DNA of 5,932 nt from an uncultured Acidimicrobiales bacterium (GTDB lineage Bacteria; Actinomycetota; Acidimicrobiia; Acidimicrobiales; SZUA-35): positions 1-5,932 of the forward strand of contig CALLIQ010000138.1 in the NCBI GenBank assembly GCA_938008925.1. The letters run 5' to 3'. Shown piece by piece: positions 1 to 4,936 of the stretch (position 1 is its first letter; each line of letters starts with the position of its first letter). The notes below the pieces were generated by a model. It did no database searches. It saw only the letters and a program-made list of their open reading frames with translations, and was not told the origin of the DNA. A program made the translations under genes and the position numbers.

Positions 1-214
1 TGTCGGAGAGGATCTCTTCCGCGGAGATCGATGCGTCGTGTGCTGCGTGACGATCGAGGATCGCGACCGCCCGAGTCTCGAACACCTGCAATGACCGGCG
101 GATCTCCGCGACCGAACGAAGCACGTGCTCGGCGTCGGCGACGGACGCGACAGAGTCGTCGAGCCCGGTCATCGCCGCTTCGAAATCCGCCAAGATCCCC
201 ACGCCCATCATCAT
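1..214 (-). CDS. N-terminal fragment of a possible DUF222/HNH-endonuclease-type protein (runs off the left edge)
   Basis: Reading the minus strand from three consecutive ATG codons (first bases at 214, 211 and 208) gives 71 codons with no stop up to the window edge, so the C-terminal part is missing. The visible part is soluble and helical: an acidic start (ADFEAAMTGLDD), then a long Ala/Arg/Glu-rich helix with AEHVLRSVAEIRRSL and FETRAVAILDRHAAHD. It ends in SAEEILSD. This pattern (a helix around a conserved Phe/Leu-Glu, then a short charged stretch and a second helix) resembles the N-terminus of actinobacterial DUF222/13E12-repeat proteins that end in an HNH nuclease domain. That domain would lie outside the window, so the identification is tentative. 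No good Shine-Dalgarno sequence precedes any of the three ATGs. An alternative start is the ATG of MTGLDD at residue 15. It lies on the same strand as, and 86 bp downstream of, the membrane-protein gene. Confidence 0.55.
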   Translation of the reverse strand, partial: MMMGVGILADFEAAMTGLDDSVASVADAEHVLRSVAEIRRSLQVFETRAVAILDRHAAHDASISAEEILSD

Positions 215-254
215 GACAGCGGGGTGTGACAGTGAAGCTGGACGGAGCTGTTCA

Positions 255-274
255 GCCGGTCACAGAACACCGGC
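255..274 (-). terminator. Possible hairpin terminator after the membrane-protein gene
   Basis: A 6-bp perfect stem, GCCGGT (255-260) and ACCGGC (269-274), closes an 8-nt loop. It sits 27 bp past the stop codon of the minus-strand membrane-protein gene and before the left-edge gene. No U tract follows it on the minus strand, so at best it is a U-less terminator of the kind common in high-GC actinobacteria. It could equally be a chance dyad. Confidence 0.25.
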
Positions 275-300
275 CGCACCTCGTCAACAGCAGTCCCTCG

Positions 301-780
301 TCAACCTCGCGCGGCCCCGAAGAACTGATGTCGCAGGGCGAAGAGCGGGAGACCGAGGCCGGCAGCAAACGGCAGGTTGAACGCCGCGTGCGTCGGCCAC
401 CCGAGAACGAGCGACATGGTGGTGTCGAGGACGAACCACACGCCGATCGAGCTCGCAACGGCGGTCCATGCCCAAGGTTCCCGGCGTCGGAACGGTCCAA
501 CGACGATCCCGCCGAGCAACACCATCCACCCGACGAGCACCGAACCCAGCACGCCGAAGATGAGCAGCACGTAGTCCTGCTGGAGCCCGTCGCCGATGGC
601 CCCATCCGACGGGCCGAATCCGAGCCGATCGAACAACTCGGTGCCGACGACCGCTCCCGCCGCGATCATCGCCAGTGCGTACATCGACGTCGCAGCGATG
701 AGGCCGATCAGTACCCGATCCCATGGCGAGGTGCTCACAGTGGCCCTCGCCTCGTTTCGTCTCTCAGCGACTGCGTCCAT
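301..780 (-). CDS. Small four-helix integral membrane protein of unknown function
   Basis: This 159-residue protein is a convincing coding region because hydrophobic blocks alternate with short loops. Helices fall at about residues 23-46, 70-95, 103-127 and 131-148. Positive residues (N-terminal AERRNEAR, the FRRRE loop after helix 2, the C-terminal RHQ and AAR) lie on one side. That predicts both termini in the cytoplasm, with an outer loop around GTELFDRLGFGPSDG. I see no catalytic or transport motif and do not recognise the family; Trp, Asp119 and Pro residues in helices 3-4 are possible conserved points. The start is uncertain. ATG 780 has only a weak GGTGA upstream, whereas GTG 738 (residue 15) has a better AGGG at 744-747 with 5-nt spacing, and would shorten only the cytoplasmic tail. 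It is transcribed divergently from the XRE regulator, so it is a plausible target of that regulator. Confidence 0.8.
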   Translation of the reverse strand: MDAVAERRNEARATVSTSPWDRVLIGLIAATSMYALAMIAAGAVVGTELFDRLGFGPSDGAIGDGLQQDYVLLIFGVLGSVLVGWMVLLGGIVVGPFRRREPWAWTAVASSIGVWFVLDTTMSLVLGWPTHAAFNLPFAAGLGLPLFALRHQFFGAARG

Positions 781-864
781 GCGATCACCGAAGCACGGCG
801 ACCCGCAGGCGTCGATTCCCTTCGAGGGAGGCCGAGATCACATCGTCTCTGCGAGAATCGCACC
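781..864. promoter_or_regulatory. Divergent promoter/operator region between the membrane-protein gene and the XRE regulator
   Basis: This 84-bp gap must contain the promoters of two divergent genes. On the plus strand, GAGAAT at 853-858 fits an actinobacterial -10 element and would place transcription start at about 865, the GTG codon itself. That suggests a leaderless mRNA, in keeping with the lack of a Shine-Dalgarno sequence there. I see no clear -35 box. Three short dyads are present: TCCCT-tcg-AGGGA at 817-829, TCTC-tgc-GAGA at 846-856 and GCGA-gaa-TCGC at 851-861. The last two overlap the candidate -10 element. XRE-family regulators usually bind short dyads near their own promoter, so these are candidate operators, but 4-5-bp arms occur often by chance in GC-rich DNA. 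Confidence 0.35.
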
Positions 865-1656
865 GTGGCAACACCGATGACTCGATTCGGCCGCGAACTC
901 CGACTGTGGCGGACTCACCGTCGTCTCACGCAGCTCGACCTGTCGATCAGGGCCGAAACGACGGCGCGACACGTGTCCTTTCTCGAGACCGGACGAAGCC
1001 GCCCCTCCACGGACATGGTGACTCGGTTGGCGGACGCTCTCGAGCTCTCTGAGCGCGATCGGGCATCGCTTCTCCGTGGCGCGGGCCTCCCCGCCGCCGC
1101 TCCGGCAGACCAGCGGACCGAGGCCTCAGACGTGTTGTGGTACGCGGCGCGGTCGATCGTGGCTGCCCACGAACCGCAGCCGGCGTTCGTGTTCGACCAG
1201 AGCTGGAACGTGCTGCTGGCGAACCCGTCCGGGGAGGCTCTGCTCGGCGACGAACGCAACCTGGTCGAGGCGCTGTTTGCCGGCGAGTGGCGATCGAGAA
1301 TTGCGAACTGGCGAGACGTCGCCTGGGTCGTGCGCCGGCGTCTCCGTCACGTCGTCGCCGAATCCGCGCCGAACGACGAACTGGAAGCGCTGGCGAACTT
1401 GGCGGATGCAGCGCTCGATGGCGCTGCCGCTCCGGCGGCCGAACTGGACGAACACAGTGTGAGCCCGGTCTTCGTGTTCGACGGCCTCGAGGTGCGGACC
1501 GTCTCGGTCGTCGCTCAGTTCGGGAGCCTCCCCGCGACCGGAGATCTGCAGGTCGAGTTGATCTACGCGATCGACGATCAGGGGCGTGAGTTCTTCGACG
1601 GCCTGGCTGCGAGCTCCTCGGCTCGAGGGGCACTAGACAGTCGGGATGGGCATTGA
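865..1656 (+). CDS. XRE-family transcriptional regulator with MmyB-like ligand-binding domain
   Basis: This is probably a one-component DNA-binding regulator. Counting from the ATG at 877, residues 1-60 form an XRE helix-turn-helix: FGRELRLWRTHRRLTQLDLS, then a recognition-helix region with the family signature RHVSFLETGRSRPS (31-44) and MVTRLADALEL. Residues about 85-245 match the C-terminal domain of MmyB-type regulators. Landmarks are HEPQPAFVFDQSWNVLLAN (98-116), NLVEALF, WRDVAWVVRRRLR and the distal RTVSVVAQFGSL with an ELIYAIDDQGREFF end. In this family the C-terminal half is a PAS-like pocket thought to bind small hydrophobic or fatty-acyl ligands. I start it at GTG 865 (263 residues) because the -10-like GAGAAT at 853-858 suits a leaderless GTG. 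ATG 877 (259 residues) is the alternative; neither has a Shine-Dalgarno site. The frame stays open back to 226, but that part is antisense to the membrane gene and is not coding. Its end overlaps the next gene by 11 bp. Confidence 0.9.
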   Translation: MATPMTRFGRELRLWRTHRRLTQLDLSIRAETTARHVSFLETGRSRPSTDMVTRLADALELSERDRASLLRGAGLPAAAPADQRTEASDVLWYAARSIVAAHEPQPAFVFDQSWNVLLANPSGEALLGDERNLVEALFAGEWRSRIANWRDVAWVVRRRLRHVVAESAPNDELEALANLADAALDGAAAPAAELDEHSVSPVFVFDGLEVRTVSVVAQFGSLPATGDLQVELIYAIDDQGREFFDGLAASSSARGALDSRDGH

Positions 1657-2587
1657 CGATCTTCTGAGCGGCTTCGGCGACGACACTGTCGATCGGATCA
1701 AGGACGTCGTCGAACTCGTCGACGGGAACCGCGACGAACTCCTCGGAGCGGTCGGCTTCATCTCCAACCACGGCGACGACCTGCTCGAAGTGGTCGAGTT
1801 CGTGCGGGAGCACGGTGACAGCCTGATCGACCTGGTCCGCCGGCTCCCGGAGCTGATGGAGCGAGCGGGTCAGGCGCTGAGCAGCGCATCCGAAGCGGCG
1901 GTCTCGGCCAGCGGGTTTCTCACCGCTGGCGACGGGACCGACATCCACGACGTGGCGAGTTCGGCGGCCGGAGCCATCGACGCGTGCCGAGAGCACCTCG
2001 GCTCCGTTGCCGGACTCCTCGAACGCATCGGTGAGGAACTGGCCGACATCAAGGTCCCGACGATCGACTTCGATCGCAGCGAGGTGATGGGCCTGAGCGT
2101 GGTCACCGGTCTCGACGTCGGATCGAAGGCCGTGGCGGCCGGCACTGCGGGCGACGTCGCTCGTGGCGCGGCGCAGCTCGCTGACGTGGTCGAGGCCCTC
2201 GGCGATGCCGGAGAGGGCCTGCAGCGGCTGCACTCGAATCTGTCGTCGGCCGGCGACAAGATCGCATCGCTGGCTGGCGACATGGATCGCAGCGGCGTGG
2301 CCCTGATGGCGTTCGCCGACGGTGGAAGCGCCGGCCGGGTTCCACGGAAGAAGCCGACCAAGAAGTCGACCAAGAAGACGGCGAAGAAGTCGACCCGGAC
2401 CGCAGCGAGAGCCAAGCCGAAGAAGAAGCCCGCCACCAAGCGCACATCGACCAAGCGCCCGACCACGACGAAGAAGCCGGCCACCAAGCGTGCGACCACG
2501 AAGAAGCCGGCCACCAAGCGCCCGGCGACCAAGCGTACGACCGCGAAGCGGACCGGACCGGGCGGGGGCGTGCTCAAGCGGGGCTGA
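1646..2587 (+). CDS. Protein with amphipathic helical N-terminus and histone-H1-like lysine-rich tail
   Basis: I do not recognise this 313-residue protein as a named family. Residues 1-228 are mostly helical and rich in Asp, Glu, Ala, Val and Leu, with no signal peptide or clear membrane span. Three related units of about 14-15 residues lie at 28-70 (NRDELLGAVGFIS, HGDDLLEVVEFVRE, HGDSLIDLVRRLPEL). Residues about 72-228 alternate Ala/Ser-rich helices, for example GAAQLADVVEALGDAGEGL. Residues 231-313 switch sharply to a basic, disordered tail of Lys, Arg, Thr, Pro and Ala with PATKR-type repeats, as in histone H1, AlgP and mycobacterial HupB tails. Such tails bind DNA or other polyanions. An amphipathic N-terminus plus an H1-like tail is the layout of the PHA-granule protein PhaF and of HbhA; I infer analogy, not homology. 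The ATG at 1646 overlaps the XRE stop by 11 bp, so translation may be coupled. GAGGGG at 1625-1630 is rather distant (15 nt) to serve as ribosome-binding site. Confidence 0.85.
   Translation: MGIDDLLSGFGDDTVDRIKDVVELVDGNRDELLGAVGFISNHGDDLLEVVEFVREHGDSLIDLVRRLPELMERAGQALSSASEAAVSASGFLTAGDGTDIHDVASSAAGAIDACREHLGSVAGLLERIGEELADIKVPTIDFDRSEVMGLSVVTGLDVGSKAVAAGTAGDVARGAAQLADVVEALGDAGEGLQRLHSNLSSAGDKIASLAGDMDRSGVALMAFADGGSAGRVPRKKPTKKSTKKTAKKSTRTAARAKPKKKPATKRTSTKRPTTTKKPATKRATTKKPATKRPATKRTTAKRTGPGGGVLKRG
2338..2571 (+). repeat. Low-complexity lysine/arginine-tail coding repeat
   Basis: Short direct repeats built on AAGAAG, CCGGCCACCAAGCG and related units encode the KKP/PATKR/TTKK tail of the H1-like protein. 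The clearest is a 23-nt exact copy at 2468-2490 and 2498-2520, with a 30-bp period, giving two adjacent ten-residue units, TTKKPATKRA and TTKKPATKRP. All units keep the reading frame, so this is a protein repeat rather than an intergenic element. Confidence 0.85.
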
Positions 2588-2660
2588 GCCGGCGCTGAAT
2601 CGAGGCGGTTGCGTCGCTGCGAACTCGACCCGGCCGATCACGCCGTGGCAGGCTCGCCGG

Positions 2661-3497
2661 ATGACTCGAGAACTCGACACCGGCACACCTGATCTCCTCG
2701 CTCGCGTCGAGGGGCACGTCGGCGTGATCACCTTCAACCGTCCCGATCGGCGCAACGCCCTGTCGGACGCCATGTACCACGGCTTCGGCGCCGTCCTCCC
2801 CGAGCTCGCCGCCGATCCAGAGGTGCGGGTCGTGATGGTGACCGGCAACGGCGGAGCGTTCTGCGCCGGCGGTGACGTCAAAGGCATGCACGACTCCCAC
2901 ACCGGCGGCGGGGCGCGCGACGGTCAACCCGAGGGTCTCGAAGACCGGATCGCCTACCTGCGTCGCCGCCAGCGGATGGTGTCGCTCGCCCTGCACGAGT
3001 TCCCCAAGCCGGTCGTCGCCGCTGTTCCCGGTGCTGCCGCTGGCGCTGGTCTGTCGATCTGCCTCGCCGCCGACGTTCGGATCGCTGCTGAGCGAGCCCT
3101 GTTCGTCACCGCGTTCGCCAACGTGGGCGCCTCCGGCGACTTCGGTGGCAGCTGGTTCCTGACCCAACTCGTCGGCCAGGCCAAGGCGAAGCAGCTCTAC
3201 TTCACCTCGCCGAGACTCACCGCCACCGATGCCCAGGACCTCGGCATCGTCAACGAGATCCTTCCCGACGACGGCTTCGACGCCGCAGCGCTCGAGTGGT
3301 GCCACGACCTCGCCGGACGGGCCCCGATCGCCATGCGGTACATGAAGGAGAACCTCAACCGGGCGGTGAACGTCGACCTCGCAACCGCACTCGATGCGGA
3401 GGCAAACAACATGATCCGGACGATGTCGACCGCCGATCACAAGGAAGCGGCGGCGGCCTTCGTCGAGAAGCGGTCGCCGAACTTCGTCGGCGAGTAG
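2661..3497 (+). CDS. Crotonase-fold acyl-CoA enzyme, isomerase-like (enoyl-CoA hydratase/isomerase family)
   Basis: The 278-residue length and motifs are typical of the enoyl-CoA hydratase/isomerase superfamily. VGVITFNRPDRRNALSDAM (20-38) is the N-terminal signature. AFCAGGDVKGM (66-76) forms the first oxyanion-hole and CoA-binding loop. PGAAAGAGLSICLAADVRIA (123-142) is the second. VGASGDFGGSWFLTQLVG (155-172) is the active-site loop, followed by the usual AQDLGIVNEIL. Against rat mitochondrial hydratase, the catalytic Glu144 falls on Ser132 and Glu164 on Phe152, so ordinary hydration of enoyl-CoA is unlikely. Asp160 occupies the place where PaaG-type and other isomerases carry a catalytic Asp, which favours double-bond or ring isomerisation of an acyl-CoA. 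The start is ATG 2661, with GCAGG at 2648-2652 (8-nt spacing). The open frame upstream to 2322 is an Arg-rich shadow of the preceding gene's tail. The substrate cannot be read from the sequence. Confidence 0.92.
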   Translation: MTRELDTGTPDLLARVEGHVGVITFNRPDRRNALSDAMYHGFGAVLPELAADPEVRVVMVTGNGGAFCAGGDVKGMHDSHTGGGARDGQPEGLEDRIAYLRRRQRMVSLALHEFPKPVVAAVPGAAAGAGLSICLAADVRIAAERALFVTAFANVGASGDFGGSWFLTQLVGQAKAKQLYFTSPRLTATDAQDLGIVNEILPDDGFDAAALEWCHDLAGRAPIAMRYMKENLNRAVNVDLATALDAEANNMIRTMSTADHKEAAAAFVEKRSPNFVGE

Positions 3498-3506
3498 CGC
3501 GCCGGA

Positions 3507-3525
3507 GGGCGCCGTCACGGCGCTC
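3507..3525 (+). terminator. Hairpin between the crotonase gene and the phosphatidyltransferase operon
   Basis: A compact stem of six G-C pairs (GCGCCG 3509-3514 and CGGCGC 3518-3523) closes a TCA loop. One G-U pair and one G-C pair extend it to 3507-3525. It starts 10 bp past the stop of the crotonase gene and ends 17 bp before the next ATG. No U run follows. It may act as a U-less terminator or attenuator separating the two units, or simply lie within a continuous transcript. Confidence 0.4.
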
Positions 3526-3542
3526 ATCCACGAGAAAGCGGA

Positions 3543-4181
3543 ATGGGGGCTCCCCGCTCTAGGTTGATCACTCTCGTGTTCGACCAGCGGGCCCGACCCG
3601 TTCTCGCCAGGGCAATCGAGCCCGTCGCCGCCGGAGTCTCGGTGGACCCGATCGTGTTCACCGCGCTCGGTTTCACAGCCGGGCTCGGCGCAGCGGTCGC
3701 CGCAGGCTTCGGATCGTGGTGGTTGGCCCTCGGGCTGTGGCTCGGAGGGCGTTTCCTCGACGCCATGGACGGCGCGGTCGCCAGGGCGAGCGACGCCGCG
3801 TCGGATCGAGGCGGCTACCTCGACTTCTGCTGCGACATGGTCGTCTACAACGCCCTTCCCCTCGGGATCGGCTTCGGCCGAGACGACACCACCACGTGGA
3901 TCGTCGTCGCCGCGCTGCTCGGGTCCTTCGCTGTCAACGTCACCAGCCTCACCCACCTCTCGGCACTGCTCGAGAAGCGGGGGAGGGGCGCAGCGTCGAC
4001 GGGAGAGTCGACCTCGGTCACGATGCCGAGAGGTCTCATCGAGGGCGCCGAGACCATCGCGTTCTTCTCCCTCGCCCTCGCATGGGCGAGCCGAGCCGAG
4101 TGGATCCTCGGCGTCATGGCTGCCGCCGTCTTCGCCGGCGCTCTGTTCCGCATCGCCTACGGGTCGCGGGTGTTGCGATGA
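3543..4181 (+). CDS. CDP-alcohol phosphatidyltransferase family membrane enzyme
   Basis: This 212-residue protein carries the complete family motif D-x2-D-G-x2-A-R-x8-G-x3-D-x3-D: Asp73, Asp76, Gly77, Ala80, Arg81, Gly90, Asp94 and Asp98. The four aspartates bind the two divalent metals, and the last is the catalytic base. Family members transfer a phosphatidyl (CDP-diacylglycerol) or similar CDP-linked group to an alcohol at the inner membrane, making phospholipid head groups. Hydrophobic segments follow at about 36-72, 99-112, 118-140, 163-184 and 187-204, consistent with the usual six helices. Before the motif, VSVDPIVFTALGF stands where many relatives have a Pro-Asn-x-x-Thr. MPRGLIEGAETIAFF (about 160-174) is a further recognisable block. 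The acceptor alcohol (glycerol-phosphate, inositol-phosphate or other) cannot be told. The start ATG 3543 follows GAGAAAGCGG, a modest ribosome-binding site. Its TGA overlaps the next ATG (ATGA at 4178-4181), making it the first gene of a coupled operon. Confidence 0.92.
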   Translation: MGAPRSRLITLVFDQRARPVLARAIEPVAAGVSVDPIVFTALGFTAGLGAAVAAGFGSWWLALGLWLGGRFLDAMDGAVARASDAASDRGGYLDFCCDMVVYNALPLGIGFGRDDTTTWIVVAALLGSFAVNVTSLTHLSALLEKRGRGAASTGESTSVTMPRGLIEGAETIAFFSLALAWASRAEWILGVMAAAVFAGALFRIAYGSRVLR

Positions 4182-4936
4182 GCGCCGAACCGCTCGACGC
4201 GACCCACGCATCCGAGACGCAGGGAATGTCCGACGACGGCCCAGGCCGAGGTCGGAAGTTCGCTGGAGCGCTCGTGTGGGTGCTGGCGATCGGCGGCTAC
4301 ATCTGGTTCGCCCGATCCCGCGACCTCGGGCCGGTCGAAGCCGCCGAGGAGCTTCGCCAGATCCTGGCCGGCAACTGGTGGGGCCCGGTGGTCTTCATCG
4401 TCTTCTACGCAGTGCGCCCGCTCGTCCTGTTCCCGGCGTCGATCCTCACCGTGCTCGGCGGCCTCGCCTTCGGCCCGTTCTGGGGCGTGCTGTGGACCGT
4501 GGTCGCCGCCAACCTGTCGACCGCCGTCACCTACTCGGTCGGCCGCTTCTTCGGGTCTGAAGCCCTCGTCGATCGGGTCCGAGGCCTCCTCGGTCGGTTC
4601 CTCGATCGAGCGGTCGATCACCCCTTCGAGACCACGCTGGTGATGCGGCTGCTGTACCTGCCCTTCGACATGGTCGGCTACGTGGCCGGCTTCTTCCGGT
4701 TGCGGTTCATCCCCTTCGCCCTCGGCTCGGCGCTCGGCACGCTCCCCGGCACCATCGCCTTCGTCGGCTTTGGCGCATCGGTCGACTCGCTGGATGAGGG
4801 TCTGCCGTCGTTCGACCCGCGCATTCTCGTCGCCTCACTCGTTCTCGCCGTCGGCGGCTCGGTCGTGTCGAAACGACTCCGAGCCCGCCACGAATCCACC
4901 GACGCTCCCGCCGAGCAGATGGAGACCACCCCATGA
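4178..4936 (+). CDS. TVP38/TMEM64 family membrane protein (VTT domain, DedA superfamily)
   Basis: This 252-residue integral membrane protein has the VTT-domain plan. After a polar N-terminus (1-26), helix 1 spans about 28-45. The first re-entrant segment is FYAVRPLVLFPASILTVLGG (76-95), with Arg80 and a conserved Pro, running into LAFGPFWGVLWTVVAAN and YSVGRFFG. A charged amphipathic stretch follows (127-149). The second re-entrant segment is VMRLLYLPFDMVGYVAGFF (155-173), with Arg157 and Pro162, followed by ALGTLPGTIAFVGFG and a last helix at about 215-232. The C-terminal 20 residues are polar. VTT/DedA relatives act as lipid scramblases or move undecaprenyl phosphate, and some depend on the proton gradient; that is family knowledge, not visible here. 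The start ATG overlaps the phosphatidyltransferase stop, with a weak GCGGG 7 nt upstream. ATG 4226 (residue 17) is a less likely start. Its own stop overlaps the next gene, again as ATGA. Confidence 0.9.
   Translation: MSAEPLDATHASETQGMSDDGPGRGRKFAGALVWVLAIGGYIWFARSRDLGPVEAAEELRQILAGNWWGPVVFIVFYAVRPLVLFPASILTVLGGLAFGPFWGVLWTVVAANLSTAVTYSVGRFFGSEALVDRVRGLLGRFLDRAVDHPFETTLVMRLLYLPFDMVGYVAGFFRLRFIPFALGSALGTLPGTIAFVGFGASVDSLDEGLPSFDPRILVASLVLAVGGSVVSKRLRARHESTDAPAEQMETTP

Noticed and set aside
281..308. CTCGTCAAC occurring twice in the intergenic gap before the left-edge gene
   Set aside because: Two nine-base copies close together are not enough to claim a binding site; the second runs into the membrane-protein stop codon.
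226..864. Open frame upstream of the XRE regulator that would add about 213 residues to its N-terminus
   Set aside because: It is antisense to a convincing membrane protein, its translation is rich in Arg, Glu, Pro and His with no domain character, and XRE regulators begin at the helix-turn-helix.
2338..2571. Repeats that might suggest a CRISPR array or iteron cluster
   Set aside because: Units are short, uneven and in frame within a coding region, without unique spacers of constant length.
1870..2577. Minus-strand frame beginning with Val/Ala/Phe-rich hydrophobic repeats resembling membrane helices
   Set aside because: The hydrophobic repeats are simply the reverse complement of Lys/Thr/Ala codons in the lysine-rich tail.
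2322..2660. N-terminal extension of the crotonase frame, rich in Arg, Pro and Ser
   Set aside because: It is an out-of-frame reading of the lysine-rich tail; the crotonase domain starts normally just after ATG 2661.
947..2902. 651-residue open frame on the minus strand
   Set aside because: It runs antisense across the XRE regulator, the tailed protein and the start of the crotonase gene. Its translation is Arg/Gly/Ser-rich with no domain, a common artefact of high GC content.
3716..4177. N-terminal extension of the VTT-protein frame
   Set aside because: It overlaps the phosphatidyltransferase catalytic region in another frame and is Arg-rich shadow sequence; the ATGA overlap at 4178 gives a natural start.
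2574..4211. 545-residue open frame on the minus strand
   Set aside because: It is antisense to the crotonase and phosphatidyltransferase genes, both with full family motifs; its own translation is a polar low-complexity string.
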